A stretch of DNA of 64,000 nucleotides from Brevundimonas bacteroides DSM 4726 (lineage in GTDB: Bacteria; Pseudomonadota; Alphaproteobacteria; Caulobacterales; Caulobacteraceae). Positions within the stretch are counted from its first letter, which is position 1. Each line of letters starts with the position of its first letter. The translations under genes were made by a program, and so were the position numbers. A model generated the notes under the pieces. That model saw only the letters and a program-made list of their open reading frames with translations. It searched no databases and was not told the origin of the DNA. The DNA lies in contig NZ_JNIX01000013.1 in assembly GCF_000701445.1 (NCBI RefSeq), positions 215,105 through 279,104 on the forward strand, given 5' to 3'. Of this stretch, positions 17,675 through 27,496 are shown piece by piece.

Positions 17675-18448
17675 ATGGCCGGCCATTCCAAGTTCAAGAA
17701 CATCATGCACAAGAAGGGCCGCGCCGACGCGGCCCGGTCCAAGCTGTTCTCCAAGCTGTCGCGCGACATCACCGTGGCGGCCAAGTCCGGCCTGCCCGAC
17801 CCGGCCATGAACCCGCGCCTGCGCCTGGCGGTGAACAATGCCAAGGCCGAGAGCCTGCCCAAGGACGTGATCCAGCGCGCCATCAACAAGGCCTCGTCCG
17901 GCGACGTCGATACGATGGAGGAGATCCGCTACGAGGGGCGCGGCCCCGGCGGCGTCGGCATCATCGTCGAGGCCCTGACCGACAACCGGAACCGGGCGGG
18001 ATCGAACGTGCGCGCCGCCTTCACCAAGAACGGCGGCGCCCTGGGCGAGATGAACTCGGTGGCCTTCATGTGGGACCGTGTCGGCCGCATCATCTATCCG
18101 GCCGAGGCGGGCACCGAGGACGCCGTCATGGAGGCCGCCATCGAAGCCGGCGCCCAGGACGTCGAGAGCGACCTGGTCAAGCCGGACATCTACGAGGACG
18201 CGCCGGGCCACACCATCTGGACCGCCTTCGAGGACCTGAACGAGGTGGCCGAGGCCATGTCCAAGGTCCTGGGCGATCCCAAGTCCACCGCCATCGTCTG
18301 GAAGCCCCAGTCGACCGTGCCGGTCACCGGCGAGACGGTGGGCACCCTGATGAAGCTGCTGGACGCGCTGGACGCCGAGGACGACGTGCAGAACGTCTAT
18401 TCCAACGAGGACATCTCCGACGAGGACCTGGCAAAGTACGCGGGGTAG
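17675..18448 (+). CDS. yebC: YebC/PmpR-family protein
   Basis: 257 residues with the family start [28 protein letters not shown] and the motifs [20 protein letters not shown] and [14 protein letters not shown]. YebC-type proteins act as transcriptional regulators and, by recent work on the family, help ribosomes through proline-rich stretches. It heads the ruv cluster, a common placement. It is 3 bp from the next gene, so probably co-transcribed. Confidence 0.95.
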   Translation: MAGHSKFKNIMHKKGRADAARSKLFSKLSRDITVAAKSGLPDPAMNPRLRLAVNNAKAESLPKDVIQRAINKASSGDVDTMEEIRYEGRGPGGVGIIVEALTDNRNRAGSNVRAAFTKNGGALGEMNSVAFMWDRVGRIIYPAEAGTEDAVMEAAIEAGAQDVESDLVKPDIYEDAPGHTIWTAFEDLNEVAEAMSKVLGDPKSTAIVWKPQSTVPVTGETVGTLMKLLDALDAEDDVQNVYSNEDISDEDLAKYAG

Positions 18449-18451
18449 GGG

Positions 18452-19027
18452 ATGGATCAGCCGGACGCCGGAGCCAAGCCAGAGACGGCGCGTCGGGCAT
18501 CGCGTGGGGGTCTGTTTGTCACCGTCGCGGCCTGGGCGATCGCACTCCTTCTGATCGGCGGGCTGTCCTGGGCGGTCGCGCAACGGCTGGGAGAAGCGGG
18601 TGCCGCCCTCAAGGACGCCATCCAGCGATCGCGAACCCAGACCTCGGTCGTCTATGAGGCGAACGTCATCGCCCCGCCCGTCACGGCCGACGCGGCCATA
18701 CCCGACAGCGGGGCCTTCGAGGACAATGAGGGGCGCACGGTGGTCCCGCCGCGGTGGATCGAAGTTCCCAGCCCGGACTATCCCGTCTCGCGCGACGGCG
18801 AGATGGTTCCCGGCACGGTGGTCCTGAGTTGTCGTGTGACGACGACGGGCCTGCTGGAAACCTGTCAGGTGGCGAGTGAAGACCCGATAGGTCGAGGCTT
18901 TCGCGAGGCGGCGCTGGAGGCCGTAGCGCGAGCCCGGTTGTCGCCTCGGACGGTCGACGGGGTCGCCGAGGCCGGACAGGTTCGCTTCGCCATGCGCTTC
19001 ACCCCCGAGCCGCGCCTGGCGGGCTGA
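18452..19027 (+). CDS. Single-pass membrane protein with TonB-like C-terminal domain
   Basis: 191 residues: cytoplasmic N-terminus, one membrane helix (about 22-44), a linker, then a C-terminal TonB-like domain (about 105-188; PGTVVLSCRVTTTGLLETCQVASEDPIGRGFREAALEAVARARLSP). The two Cys in SCRVTTTGLLETC could form a disulfide, as in periplasmic TonB-C domains. It is wedged between yebC and ruvC, which are normally adjacent. It could be a TonB-like energy transducer or a periplasmic scaffold. Confidence 0.72.
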   Translation: MDQPDAGAKPETARRASRGGLFVTVAAWAIALLLIGGLSWAVAQRLGEAGAALKDAIQRSRTQTSVVYEANVIAPPVTADAAIPDSGAFEDNEGRTVVPPRWIEVPSPDYPVSRDGEMVPGTVVLSCRVTTTGLLETCQVASEDPIGRGFREAALEAVARARLSPRTVDGVAEAGQVRFAMRFTPEPRLAG

Positions 19028-19076
19028 TTGCGACGGTCATTGTTCGCTAACCCTGTTTGCGGCATGACTGGAACGG

Positions 19077-19583
19077 ATGGCGAACGCAGCGACTCGAATT
19101 CTCGGTCTCGATCCCGGCCTCAGACGCACCGGCTGGGGCGTGGTGGTCAACGAGGGGTCGCGGCTGGCCTGGGTCGCGCACGGGGTGGTGACGCCACCCA
19201 ACACCCTGTCCCTGTCCGAGCGGCTGCTGTGGCTGCTGGACAAGGTCGGGGAGGTCTGCGCCGCCCATGCCTGTGACGAGGCGGCCATCGAGGAGGTGTT
19301 CGTCAACGTCAACCCGGCCTCGACGCTGAAGCTGGGCCAGGCGCGGGCGGCGGTGATGCTGGCCCCCGCGCGAGCGGGGCTGTCGGTTGCGGAGTATTCG
19401 CCCAACCTGATCAAGAAGGCCGTGGTCGGGGCCGGCCACGCCGACAAGACCCAGATCGCCTTCATGGTGAAGCGGCTCCTGCCCACCTGCGGCGAGGTGA
19501 AAGCCGACGCCGCCGACGCCCTGGCCGTGGCCATCACCCATGCGCAGTTACGCAAGCGCGCCCTGCTGGCGGTGGCGTCGTGA
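19077..19583 (+). CDS. ruvC: Holliday junction endonuclease RuvC
   Basis: RuvC cleaves Holliday junctions during recombination repair. The 168 residues show catalytic Asp12 in [15 protein letters not shown], the acidic [20 protein letters not shown] and the C-terminal [13 protein letters not shown]. Its stop overlaps the ruvA start by 4 nt, so translation is coupled. Confidence 0.96.
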   Translation: MANAATRILGLDPGLRRTGWGVVVNEGSRLAWVAHGVVTPPNTLSLSERLLWLLDKVGEVCAAHACDEAAIEEVFVNVNPASTLKLGQARAAVMLAPARAGLSVAEYSPNLIKKAVVGAGHADKTQIAFMVKRLLPTCGEVKADAADALAVAITHAQLRKRALLAVAS

Positions 19584-20197
19584 TCGGCCGTCTGCGCGGC
19601 GTGCTGGCCGAGGTCGAGGAGGGCCATTGCCTGATCGACTGCGCGGGCGTGGGCTATGTCGTCAGCTGCGGCGCGCGGACTTTGCAGCGCTTGCCGGCGC
19701 CCGGCGACGAGGCGACGCTGCATGTCGAACAGAGCTGGTCGGCCGAGAACGGCCCCCGGCTGTATGGCTTCCTGACGCGGGATGAGCGGAGGGCGTTCAC
19801 GACGCTGCTGGGCATCCAGGGCGTGGGGCCCAAGGCGGCCCTGTCGGTGCTGGACGTGCTGCCGCCGGGCGAGCTGGCCTCGGCCGTGGCGAGGGAGGAC
19901 AAGGCGGCCGTCGGGCGGGCGAACGGCGTGGGGCCGAAGCTCGCCTTGCGCATCGTGACGGAGCTGAAGGGCAAGCCGCTGGGGGATGTGTCGTTCACCC
20001 CGTCCGCGCCAGGCGTGCACGTCGAGGCCACAGCGCCCGCGCCGAGCGTCACGGGCGAGGCGGTGTCGGCCCTGCTGGGTCTCGGCGTGGCCGAGGTCAA
20101 CGCGCGCCGGGCGGTGGATCAGGCGCTGATCCGGCTGGGTGAGGACGCCGATCTGTCGGCCGTGATCCGCGCCGCATTGCAGGAGCTGGGGCGATGA
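19580..20197 (+). CDS. ruvA: Holliday junction branch migration protein RuvA
   Basis: RuvA tetramers hold the four-way junction for RuvB. The 205 residues start with a GTG inside the ruvC stop. The N-terminal OB fold ([27 protein letters not shown]) is followed by helix-hairpin-helix motifs ([35 protein letters not shown]) and a C-terminal RuvB-contacting domain ([22 protein letters not shown]). A palindromic element separates it from ruvB. Confidence 0.96.
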   Translation: MIGRLRGVLAEVEEGHCLIDCAGVGYVVSCGARTLQRLPAPGDEATLHVEQSWSAENGPRLYGFLTRDERRAFTTLLGIQGVGPKAALSVLDVLPPGELASAVAREDKAAVGRANGVGPKLALRIVTELKGKPLGDVSFTPSAPGVHVEATAPAPSVTGEAVSALLGLGVAEVNARRAVDQALIRLGEDADLSAVIRAALQELGR

Positions 20198-20211
20198 GGG
20201 CGCTGCGGTTT

Positions 20212-20365
20212 CCTTCTCCCCTTGCGGGAGAAGGTGGCAGCCGAAGGCTGACGGATGAGGGGTACGAGGATGCGGACAAGTCGTTTGGTCTTGCCCCCAG
20301 CCTGAGAACCGAGTTTCACCCCTCATCCGGCCCTGCGGGCCACCTTCTCCCGCAAGGGGAGAAGG
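20212..20365. repeat. Two-tier palindromic element between ruvA and ruvB
   Basis: Outer arms 20212-20238 and 20339-20365 are perfect 27-bp inverse copies, and each arm folds into its own hairpin (CCTTCTCC/GGAGAAGG). Inner arms GGATGAGGGGT (20253-20263) and ACCCCTCATCC (20318-20328) are also perfect. It lies inside the ruv operon, where it could shape mRNA stability or expression of ruvB relative to ruvA. Confidence 0.9.
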
Positions 20366-20375
20366 GAGGTTTTGC

Positions 20376-21413
20376 ATGACGGATGATCGCCTGATTTCTC
20401 CACAGCCCGCCGACGGTGAGGCCTACGACCGGGCGCTCCGGCCCCAGACCCTGTCGGACTTCGTCGGCCAGGAGCAGGCCAAGGGCAATCTGAAGGTCTT
20501 CATCGAGGCGGCGCGCGGGCGCGGCGAGGCGATGGACCACGTCTTGCTGTTCGGCCCGCCGGGGCTCGGCAAGACCACGCTGGCCCAGATCGTATCGCGC
20601 GAACTCGGGGTGGGTTTCCGGGCGACGTCGGGTCCGATCCTGGCCAAGGCCGGCGACCTCGCGGCCATCCTGACCAATCTGGAACCGCGCGACGTCCTGT
20701 TCATCGACGAGATCCACCGGCTGGCCCCGACGGTCGAGGAGATCCTCTATCCGGCAATGGAGGACCATGTGCTGGACCTCATCATCGGTGAGGGGCCCTC
20801 GGCGCGGTCGGTGCGGATCGATCTCGCGCCCTTCACGCTCGTGGGGGCGACGACGCGGGCGGGCTTGCTCGCTACGCCGCTGAGGGACCGGTTCGGCATT
20901 CCGCTGAGGCTGGAGTTCTACACGCCCGACGAACTGGTCCGCGTCATCACCGGGGCGGCGCGCAAGATGGGCGCGCCGATCGACGACGACGGCGCGCGCG
21001 AGATCGCCAGCCGGTCGCGAGGCACCCCGCGTGTGGCCGGGCGTCTGCTCCGCCGCGTGCGCGATTTCGCCGGGGCCGAAGGCGCGCCGGTGATCGACAA
21101 ACTCGTCGCCGCCCGCGCGCTGAGCCGGCTGGAGATCGACGAGGCGGGTCTGGACGCCAACGACCGCCGCTTCCTCAAGGCCCTGATCGAGAACTATGGC
21201 GGCGGCCCCGTCGGCATGGACACCCTCGCCGCCGCCATCGCCGAGGCCCGCGACGCCGTCGAGGACGTGATCGAGCCCTACCTGCTGCAGCAGGGCTTCA
21301 TCCAGCGCACGCCGCGCGGGCGCATGGCCTGCGCGCGGGCCTATGCGCATCTGGGGCTGGCGGAGCCGCCGAAGCCCACGAGCCCGCAGGCGGGGTTGTT
21401 CGATCCGTCCTAG
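20376..21413 (+). CDS. ruvB: Holliday junction DNA helicase RuvB
   Basis: An AAA+ ATPase motor driving branch migration. The 345 residues have [21 protein letters not shown], Walker [10 protein letters not shown], Walker [10 protein letters not shown], sensor 1 GATTRAG, the sensor 2 region [20 protein letters not shown] and a C-terminal winged helix ([17 protein letters not shown]). GGGAGG from the end of the palindrome lies 7 bp before the ATG, so the element may even supply the ribosome-binding site. It is convergent with the next gene, overlapping by 4 nt. Confidence 0.97.
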   Translation: MTDDRLISPQPADGEAYDRALRPQTLSDFVGQEQAKGNLKVFIEAARGRGEAMDHVLLFGPPGLGKTTLAQIVSRELGVGFRATSGPILAKAGDLAAILTNLEPRDVLFIDEIHRLAPTVEEILYPAMEDHVLDLIIGEGPSARSVRIDLAPFTLVGATTRAGLLATPLRDRFGIPLRLEFYTPDELVRVITGAARKMGAPIDDDGAREIASRSRGTPRVAGRLLRRVRDFAGAEGAPVIDKLVAARALSRLEIDEAGLDANDRRFLKALIENYGGGPVGMDTLAAAIAEARDAVEDVIEPYLLQQGFIQRTPRGRMACARAYAHLGLAEPPKPTSPQAGLFDPS

Positions 21414-22957
21414 GGCGCCGGCGTGGGAACGAAGCGGAAGTTCAGGGCCTGTATGGTCGCGGGCTCGGTCGGGGCCATCAACACCCGGCCGTTGACCCGG
21501 CCGTTGTCGCAGGACCAGTCGAAGAAGCCCGCGAGCGCGCCATTGGGTGCGATGGCGCTGGAGGTGTCGCAGGCGCCGGTGTCGGCCTTCAGCGCGCCGA
21601 GCACCGTGCGCCAGTTCTCGACCGAGCGGTCCATCAGGAAGTTCATCGCGAGACGCTCTTGGGCGACCGCCACGTCGCCTGCCGCGAAGATCGCCTGCGT
21701 CGCCGCATAGCCTGCTGCCAGGTCGTCGCTGAGCGGGATCGTGCGGACCGGCGCGACGCCCGCGCGCACCAGCAGGGCGGCGGCCTCCATAAGGGGGGCG
21801 GACGGACCGGCGTAGGTGCGGTTGGAGAAGGCGAACAGGCCCAAGCCCCGATCCGGCAGGACCATCATGTAGGAGCCATAGCCGGGATAGCCCCCGCCGT
21901 GGGCCAGATAGGTTCCGATCTCGCAGTCCGTGGCGACCTGCAGCCCCATGTCGTAGGCGCCGGCGCCCGGGCAAGGCTGGCCGTCCGGGCCGGTGCGCAG
22001 GCGCGGCGAGACGAAGTTCGATCCGCTGGCCATCTCGCGCACGGTCGAGCGGCGGACCGGGCCGGTCTCGGGCCCGTCCCGCGCCGGCCAGGCCGAGGCG
22101 AGGAAGGCGACCCACTTCGCATAGTCCGGCGCGTTCGTCTGGACCCCGCCCATGGCCCCAAAGGCGCCGTCGCGCATGTCCGGCTCGGGCGCCCAGGCCT
22201 CGTTCTCCCAGCGGTAGCCGAGCGCGCGCTGGTCCAGATCGGAGGCGAAGACGTCGTAACCGGTCGACGTCATGCCGAGCGGGCGCATGATCTCCTCGGT
22301 GATGTAGGTCTGGTAGGGGCGGCCGGACACGTTGCTGATAATCCGGCCAAGCAGGGCGTAGCCGTAGTTGGAGTATTCGAAGGCCGTCACGGGTGCCCGG
22401 GTGAAGGGCGGGCCGTCCTCGAGCAGGGCAGTGAACTCGGCCTCGGTCAGCACCTGCTGGCGGTCGCCCCACGGGTCGTCCGTGACCAGGCCGCCCACGT
22501 GGTTCAGCAGGTCGCGGACCCGGATGCGTGGGGAATCCGTCGTGGGATAGATCCAGTCCGCCACCTCCGGCACATAGGTCTCGGCCGGGGCGTCCAGCGA
22601 CAACCGGCCCTCGTCGCGCAGCTTCAGGATCGCCAGGGCCGTGAAGGCCTTGGACATGGAAGCGATGCGGAAAAGGGTGTCGGTCTCGACCGGGGCGGGG
22701 TCTTCCAGCCGACGCTGGCCCGCCATGCGCAGGTGGATGATCGCCCCGTCCTTGACCACGCCGTAGATCAGGCCGGGTGCGTGCGCCTGGGCCTGCCAGC
22801 GGTCGAAGCCCGCGTCGATCAGAGGGATGGCCTCGGCGAGGCTGGTCGGGCGGAGCGCGGGCGCGGCGGCGGGCGGCGTCTGCGGCGCCTGGGCCAGGGC
22901 GGGAGCTCCGGCCGCGAGCGCGAGGACGAGGGCGGCGGAGAGCAGGCGGCGGTTCAT
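21410..22957 (-). CDS. Serine hydrolase, class C beta-lactamase/D-Ala-D-Ala peptidase family
   Basis: About 515 residues with a signal peptide cut near ALAQA (residue 24). The beta-lactamase-like domain carries the S-x-x-K motif SMSK (Ser100, Lys103), the Y-x-N motif YSN (Tyr195) and HGGG in [11 protein letters not shown]. The C-terminal 110 residues resemble the extra lipocalin-like domain of many exported esterases or peptidases. GAGGGAA precedes the ATG. It lies on the opposite strand, interrupting the ruv-tol backbone; the substrate is unknown (esterase, peptidase or beta-lactamase). Confidence 0.85.
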   Translation of the reverse strand: MNRRLLSAALVLALAAGAPALAQAPQTPPAAAPALRPTSLAEAIPLIDAGFDRWQAQAHAPGLIYGVVKDGAIIHLRMAGQRRLEDPAPVETDTLFRIASMSKAFTALAILKLRDEGRLSLDAPAETYVPEVADWIYPTTDSPRIRVRDLLNHVGGLVTDDPWGDRQQVLTEAEFTALLEDGPPFTRAPVTAFEYSNYGYALLGRIISNVSGRPYQTYITEEIMRPLGMTSTGYDVFASDLDQRALGYRWENEAWAPEPDMRDGAFGAMGGVQTNAPDYAKWVAFLASAWPARDGPETGPVRRSTVREMASGSNFVSPRLRTGPDGQPCPGAGAYDMGLQVATDCEIGTYLAHGGGYPGYGSYMMVLPDRGLGLFAFSNRTYAGPSAPLMEAAALLVRAGVAPVRTIPLSDDLAAGYAATQAIFAAGDVAVAQERLAMNFLMDRSVENWRTVLGALKADTGACDTSSAIAPNGALAGFFDWSCDNGRVNGRVLMAPTEPATIQALNFRFVPTPAP

Positions 22958-23048
22958 GGCGTTTCCCTCTGAGCGGCCCACGGCTATCCTGAAGCCCCGG
23001 CCGCCCGCCAGTTAAGCTTTTGTCAGGGCGGCGGCCAAGCGAGGCCCG

Positions 23049-23498
23049 ATGAGCGACACCCCCACCTCCGGCCGGTTCGAAGCGCGCGACCACCTGCTGC
23101 CCGTGCGCGTCTATTACGAGGACACCGACTTCACCGGGGTGGTCTATCACGCCAACTATGTCCGCTATTTCGAGCGCGGTCGGTCGGACTTCCTGCGCGC
23201 CATCGGCATCGGCCACGCCCAGTTGCTGGAGGACGCCGCCCCGATGGCGTTCGTGCTGGCGGAGATGCGGCTGACCTTCCTCAAGCCCGCGCGCATCGAC
23301 GACGCCCTGACCGTACGGACGCGCTACGACGCGGTGAAGGGTCCGAGGCTGCTGATCTCCCAGGTCATCGAGCGGGACGGCGAGGCGCTGTGCCGGGCCG
23401 ATGTGACCGCCGTCTGCATCCATCTGGATGGGCGTCCGCGCCGTCCGACGAAGGCGCTGGTGGAGGCTGTGACCCCGTGGTTGCTCGGCGCAGCCTGA
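23049..23498 (+). CDS. ybgC: Tol-Pal-associated acyl-CoA thioesterase YbgC
   Basis: 149-residue hotdog thioesterase with the YbgC signature VRVYYEDTDFTGVVYHANYVRYFERGRSDFLR, including the catalytic Asp. It heads the tol-pal cluster, as in most proteobacteria, and is thought to act in phospholipid or acyl metabolism tied to the envelope. The next gene starts 130 bp later. Confidence 0.95.
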   Translation: MSDTPTSGRFEARDHLLPVRVYYEDTDFTGVVYHANYVRYFERGRSDFLRAIGIGHAQLLEDAAPMAFVLAEMRLTFLKPARIDDALTVRTRYDAVKGPRLLISQVIERDGEALCRADVTAVCIHLDGRPRRPTKALVEAVTPWLLGAA

Positions 23499-23628
23499 GT
23501 CTTTCGCGCCACAGACCGGCGGTCGTCAGATTTCGGCAGGCCCCGGTAAGGACATCCCGGCCCGATCTGCCATAGAACAGCCATGCGCGGTCGCTCGATA
23601 GGCCGGGCCTAGACCGTGGGACGACCGA

Positions 23629-24387
23629 ATGACCGCCGAAGCCGCCGACGCCAGCCTGTTGAATCCCGTCCACCTGTTCATGGCCGCCGACTGGGTCGTG
23701 AAATCGGTGATGGTCGGCCTCGCCATCGCCTCGGTGTGGTCCTGGACGGTCATCATCGACAAGGCCTTCCGCTTCGCCGCCCTGAACCGCCAGGCCGACA
23801 CCTTCGAAAAGTCGATCGCGTCCGGCCGCTCGCTCGAGGAGGTCGCGGCCCAGGCCGGGCCGGAGCCCAGCCACGCCCTGCCGCGCATGCTGCAGATCGC
23901 CCTGTCGGACTGGCGCGAGACGCGGTCCAAGGGCCCGCTGACCGACACGCAAGGCAATCTGCTGATCACCCGTATCGACCGGGCGCTGGACAGCCTTATC
24001 GCGCGTGAGGGTCAGAGGGTGGAGGAAGGGCTCGGCGTCCTGTCGGTCGTCGCCACAGCCTCGCCGTTCGTGGGCCTGTTCGGGACGGTGTGGGGGATCA
24101 TGAACGCCTTCGGCCGTATCGCGGCGGCCGGAAACACCAATCTGACGACGGTGGCGCCGGCCATTGCCGAGGCCCTGTTCGCGACGGCCATCGGTCTGGC
24201 GGCGGCTATCCCGGCCTACATCGCCTACAACAAGTTCTCGATCGACGCGGGCAAGTTCAGCGGCCGGCTGGAGAGCTTCGCCGACGACCTGCAGGCGGCC
24301 GTGGCGCGGCGTCTGGGCGGCGGCTCGGCCCCGGTCGCACCGCCGCCCCCGCCCCCGTCCGATCTCGGCTCCCGTCGGAGCATCTGA
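23629..24387 (+). CDS. tolQ: Tol-Pal system proton channel subunit TolQ
   Basis: An inner-membrane MotA/ExbB-type protein that with TolR turns the proton gradient into force on TolA. The 252 residues have three membrane helices (about 20-40, 135-160, 180-200), with GLGVLSVVATASPFVGLFGTVWGIMNAFGRIA spanning helix 2 and LFATAIGLAAAIPAYIAYN helix 3. The C-terminus is proline-rich. It is separated from tolR by 1 nt. Confidence 0.95.
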   Translation: MTAEAADASLLNPVHLFMAADWVVKSVMVGLAIASVWSWTVIIDKAFRFAALNRQADTFEKSIASGRSLEEVAAQAGPEPSHALPRMLQIALSDWRETRSKGPLTDTQGNLLITRIDRALDSLIAREGQRVEEGLGVLSVVATASPFVGLFGTVWGIMNAFGRIAAAGNTNLTTVAPAIAEALFATAIGLAAAIPAYIAYNKFSIDAGKFSGRLESFADDLQAAVARRLGGGSAPVAPPPPPPSDLGSRRSI

Positions 24388-24388
24388 C

Positions 24389-24844
24389 ATGGCGCTAGGT
24401 GGAGGCGCGGGCGGGGGAGGCCATGTCCGGGGGCGACGCCGGCCGCGCAAACGCCCCCTGTCCGAAATCAACGTCACGCCCCTGGTGGACGTGATGCTGG
24501 TGCTCTTGATCATCTTCATGATCTCGGCGCCGTTGCTGACGGTCGGCGTGCCGGTCGAACTACCCAAGACCGAGGCCAGCGCGGTCGAGACCGAGCAGCC
24601 GCCGGTGACCGTCTCCATCGATCGGGACGGGGCCATCTTCGTCCAGCGTGACGAGACAGCCTTCGACGCCCTGATCGAGCGGGTCAGCGATGCGGCCGGC
24701 GAGACCGAGCGGGACGAGCTGTCGGTGTTCGTCCGCGCGGACGGGCGCGCGCCCTATCAGGCGGTGGCGCGGGTGATGGCGCGGCTTTCGGCCTCGGGCT
24801 TCACCAAGATCAACCTGATCACCGACACGGCGGCCGAGGAATAG
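24389..24844 (+). CDS. tolR: Tol-Pal system protein TolR
   Basis: The partner of TolQ. The 151 residues have a basic Gly-rich N-terminus, then SEINVTPLVDVMLVLLIIFMISAP, in which the membrane Asp (PLVDVML) carries protons. A periplasmic ExbD-like domain follows (LPKTEASAVETEQPPVTVSIDRDG, VFVRADGRAPYQAVARVM). It lies in the tolQRA operon with almost no spacing. Confidence 0.95.
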   Translation: MALGGGAGGGGHVRGRRRPRKRPLSEINVTPLVDVMLVLLIIFMISAPLLTVGVPVELPKTEASAVETEQPPVTVSIDRDGAIFVQRDETAFDALIERVSDAAGETERDELSVFVRADGRAPYQAVARVMARLSASGFTKINLITDTAAEE

Positions 24845-24847
24845 AGA

Positions 24848-25684
24848 GTGGCGACGCGGGCTCCATCGCCGGCGATTCTGGGGGCGCTGCTGCTGCACGC
24901 GGGCGTGGCGGCGATGTTCTTCGTGCGCTGGCCCGAGAGCGAGGACATCGTGCCGATGGTGAACTCCGTGCCGGTGTCGATCGTCTCGTCGGAGGTCATC
25001 GAGGCCGCGCCCGCGGACAATCCGTCCGAGGAACTCGTCACCGAAGACGCCGCCACCGCGCCGGTCGAAAGCCCGCCGGAACCGGCGCCGCCGGAGCCCA
25101 CGCCGCCCGCTCCGGCGCCGACGCCACCGCCGCCCCGGCCCGCGCCGACGCCGCGCCCGACCCCGCCTCGAGAGACCCGGCCGGCTCCCACGCCGCCCCG
25201 CCCGACACCGCCTCGCACCGAGACCCGGCCCAACCCGCCCCGGACCGAGACGCGGCCCGCGCCCTCGCGCTCGGACGCGCCGCCGCTCGATCTGGACGCC
25301 CTGGCCGGTCCCCGCCGCCCCGCGCCGACGCCGGGGCCGCGCGCACCGACAGGCCAGCAGGGCCGGGGTCAGGCCCCACAGGCGGTCGGTCCGGAAGTGA
25401 CCGGCGCAATTCTCCAGCAGGCTTCCAGGAACTGGACGGTTCTCTGCGACATCCCAGGCGGCGCGGACATGCGCATCACCATGGATGTGACGATCGGGCC
25501 GGATGGCCGGATTACACGCGGACCGACCCTCGTCTCCCCGCGCTCGGACGCGGCTTGGAGAGCTCAGGCCGACGGAGCGATCAGGGCCATGCGCCAGAGC
25601 TCGCCCTTCGATGTCCCTCGGGGATTCCCTGGCGGCGACTTCCGACCGACATTCGTCACATCGCGTATGTGCCGGGATCGTTGA
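24848..25684 (+). CDS. tolA: TolA-like envelope protein with proline-rich linker
   Basis: 278 residues starting at a GTG. One membrane helix (about 9-26), a long Pro/Thr/Arg/Glu-rich linker (about 75-150, repeats of RPAPTP and TETRP) and a C-terminal domain (about 180-278; ASRNWTVLCDIPGGADMRITMDVTIGPDG). TolA couples TolQR to TolB and Pal across the periplasm. The usual Ala/Lys-rich helix is replaced by an extended proline-rich spacer. Identification rests on position after tolR and domain layout. Confidence 0.85.
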   Translation: MATRAPSPAILGALLLHAGVAAMFFVRWPESEDIVPMVNSVPVSIVSSEVIEAAPADNPSEELVTEDAATAPVESPPEPAPPEPTPPAPAPTPPPPRPAPTPRPTPPRETRPAPTPPRPTPPRTETRPNPPRTETRPAPSRSDAPPLDLDALAGPRRPAPTPGPRAPTGQQGRGQAPQAVGPEVTGAILQQASRNWTVLCDIPGGADMRITMDVTIGPDGRITRGPTLVSPRSDAAWRAQADGAIRAMRQSSPFDVPRGFPGGDFRPTFVTSRMCRDR

Positions 25685-25964
25685 ACGAGCGGGCAGCGGT
25701 GCGAAAAGGCTCAAGGCAAAGCCAGTCGGACTGGTCGCGTTTGGCTCTGGCTAAAGGTGGTCGTCGCCAGCGTCGCCATGCCCCCTCCCGCAAGTCGGCC
25801 AGGTTCGGACATGACCGCCTGCCTGGGCTGACGATGCCTGACAACCGTGCCCGGCAGGACTTGCCGTCCCGAATCTCGCCCCAATCGCCGCCAAGCTGGC
25901 GTTTGTCACACGGGCCGGGGATAAGGTCCGACGACCTCTCGCCTCGCCCCCTTCGGAGACAACG
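25685..25964. other. 280-bp gap between tolA and tolB
   Basis: No credible gene is seen. CCAGTC-G-GACTGG near 25723 is a short inverted repeat that might end the tolQRA transcript. CGGAGA before the tolB ATG is its ribosome-binding site. A tolB promoter is likely here but no clear hexamers were recognised. Confidence 0.4.
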
Positions 25965-27377
25965 ATGCGTCTGAACCTGCTGCTCACCACCGTCGCCGCG
26001 ATGGGCATCGCCGCCGCGTCCCTAGTGCAGGCCCAGACAGCGACGCAATCCCTGAACGGCGGCCCCTCGCGCCAGCAGGCGCAGCAGCAGCCGGCCCAGG
26101 ACGGCGGCCCCATCGAGGTCGAGATCGATCAGGGCGTGCTGCGGCCGTTCCAGATCGCGGTCGCGCCCTTTAGCGGCCAGAACGGCGCCTCCATCGCAGA
26201 GGTGGTGTCGGGCGACCTGCGGCGCTCGGGCTTCTTCGAGCCGATCAACCCGGCCAGCTTCATCGAAACCGGCCTGACGCTGGCCAATGCGCCGAACTTT
26301 CCGCAGTGGACCCAGATCGGTGCGCAGGCCGTGCTGTATGGCTCGGTGACGCCGCGCGCGGATGGTCGGAATGACTTTGGCTTCCGGCTGTACGACCCGT
26401 ACCGCCAGTGCCAGTTGGTCAGCTACAACTTCACCGCCACGCCTGAGCAATGGCGGCGCATCGGCCACAAGATCGCCGACGTCGTCTATGAGCGCATGAC
26501 GGGCGAGAGCGCCTTCTTCGACACCCGCATCGTCTTCGTGGCCGAGAGTGGCACGGGGCTCAACCGCCTCAGCCGCCTTGCGATCGTGGATCAGGACGGC
26601 GGTAATCCGAACTTCCTGACCGATGGATCGGAGATCATCCTGACGCCGCGGTTCTCGTCCAATCCGGACGAGATCATCTACATGGCGCTGGGCGAGGACT
26701 ACAGCCGCATCTACCTCTACAACCTGACCACGGGCCGCCGTGAGAATCTGGGCGAGTTCGACGGCCAGCCGCTGGCCCCGCGCTATTCGCCGGACGGGAC
26801 CAAGGTGGCCTTCTCGATCATTCGGGGCGGCAACACCGACGTCTATGTCATGGACCTGCAGACGCGCAGGCTATCACGCCTGACCACGGATCCCGGCATC
26901 GACACCTCGCCCTCGTTCAATCCGGACGGGACGCGGATCGTCTTCAACTCCGACCGGTCGGGGACACCTCGGCTCTATGTGATGAATGCCGACGGCTCGG
27001 GCCAGCGGCCGATCTCAAGGGGCGGCGGCAGCTACACCGCCCCAGCCTGGAGCCCGCGCGGCGACCTGATCGCCTTCACCCGCTCCGGCGGCGGCCAGTT
27101 CGGCATCGGCGTCATGGCCCCGGATGGCTCGGGCGAGCGGATGATCTCGCGCAGCTACTTCGAGGAAGGCCCGTCCTGGGCCCCCAACGGCCGCTACCTG
27201 ATGTTCTCGCGTCAGACACGCGGGGGCGACACCAACCTGTGGATGGTCGACCTGTCGGGGCGAGTGGTCGCCCAGTCGGGATATCAGGGTCGAGGCAGCG
27301 ATCCGGCCTGGTCGCCCCTGTTGTCCGAGACCCCTGCAAACCTTGGCCGCGGCGGACCCGACAGCTGCGACACCTGA
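25965..27377 (+). CDS. tolB: Tol-Pal system periplasmic protein TolB
   Basis: 470 residues with signal peptide (1-24, ending VQAQ). The N-terminal domain ([31 protein letters not shown]) is followed by a six-bladed beta-propeller with WD40-like repeats ([59 protein letters not shown]). TolB binds Pal and TolA in the periplasm and aids outer-membrane constriction at division. A GC hairpin follows its stop. Confidence 0.96.
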   Translation: MRLNLLLTTVAAMGIAAASLVQAQTATQSLNGGPSRQQAQQQPAQDGGPIEVEIDQGVLRPFQIAVAPFSGQNGASIAEVVSGDLRRSGFFEPINPASFIETGLTLANAPNFPQWTQIGAQAVLYGSVTPRADGRNDFGFRLYDPYRQCQLVSYNFTATPEQWRRIGHKIADVVYERMTGESAFFDTRIVFVAESGTGLNRLSRLAIVDQDGGNPNFLTDGSEIILTPRFSSNPDEIIYMALGEDYSRIYLYNLTTGRRENLGEFDGQPLAPRYSPDGTKVAFSIIRGGNTDVYVMDLQTRRLSRLTTDPGIDTSPSFNPDGTRIVFNSDRSGTPRLYVMNADGSGQRPISRGGGSYTAPAWSPRGDLIAFTRSGGGQFGIGVMAPDGSGERMISRSYFEEGPSWAPNGRYLMFSRQTRGGDTNLWMVDLSGRVVAQSGYQGRGSDPAWSPLLSETPANLGRGGPDSCDT

Positions 27378-27383
27378 CTGATT

Positions 27384-27403
27384 TCCGGGGCGGGGCCCCC
27401 GGA
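27384..27403 (+). terminator. GC hairpin after tolB
   Basis: TCCGGGG / CCCCGGA arms with a 6-nt loop just after the tolB stop, without a T-run. It may attenuate or stabilise the transcript rather than terminate it. Confidence 0.3.
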
Positions 27404-27496
27404 TACTCACATCCGCGTCATCGCCCCGGTTGACGCCTTGAGATGAAGCCCGGCGCGTTAAGCTTGACCGCCGGAGACGACAGAGGAGACGAGCCC

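Noticed and set aside
20316..23423. A 1035-codon open frame on the minus strand across ruvB and the serine hydrolase
   Set aside because: Low-complexity Arg/Pro/Gly sequence antisense or shifted to well-supported genes; it results from high GC.
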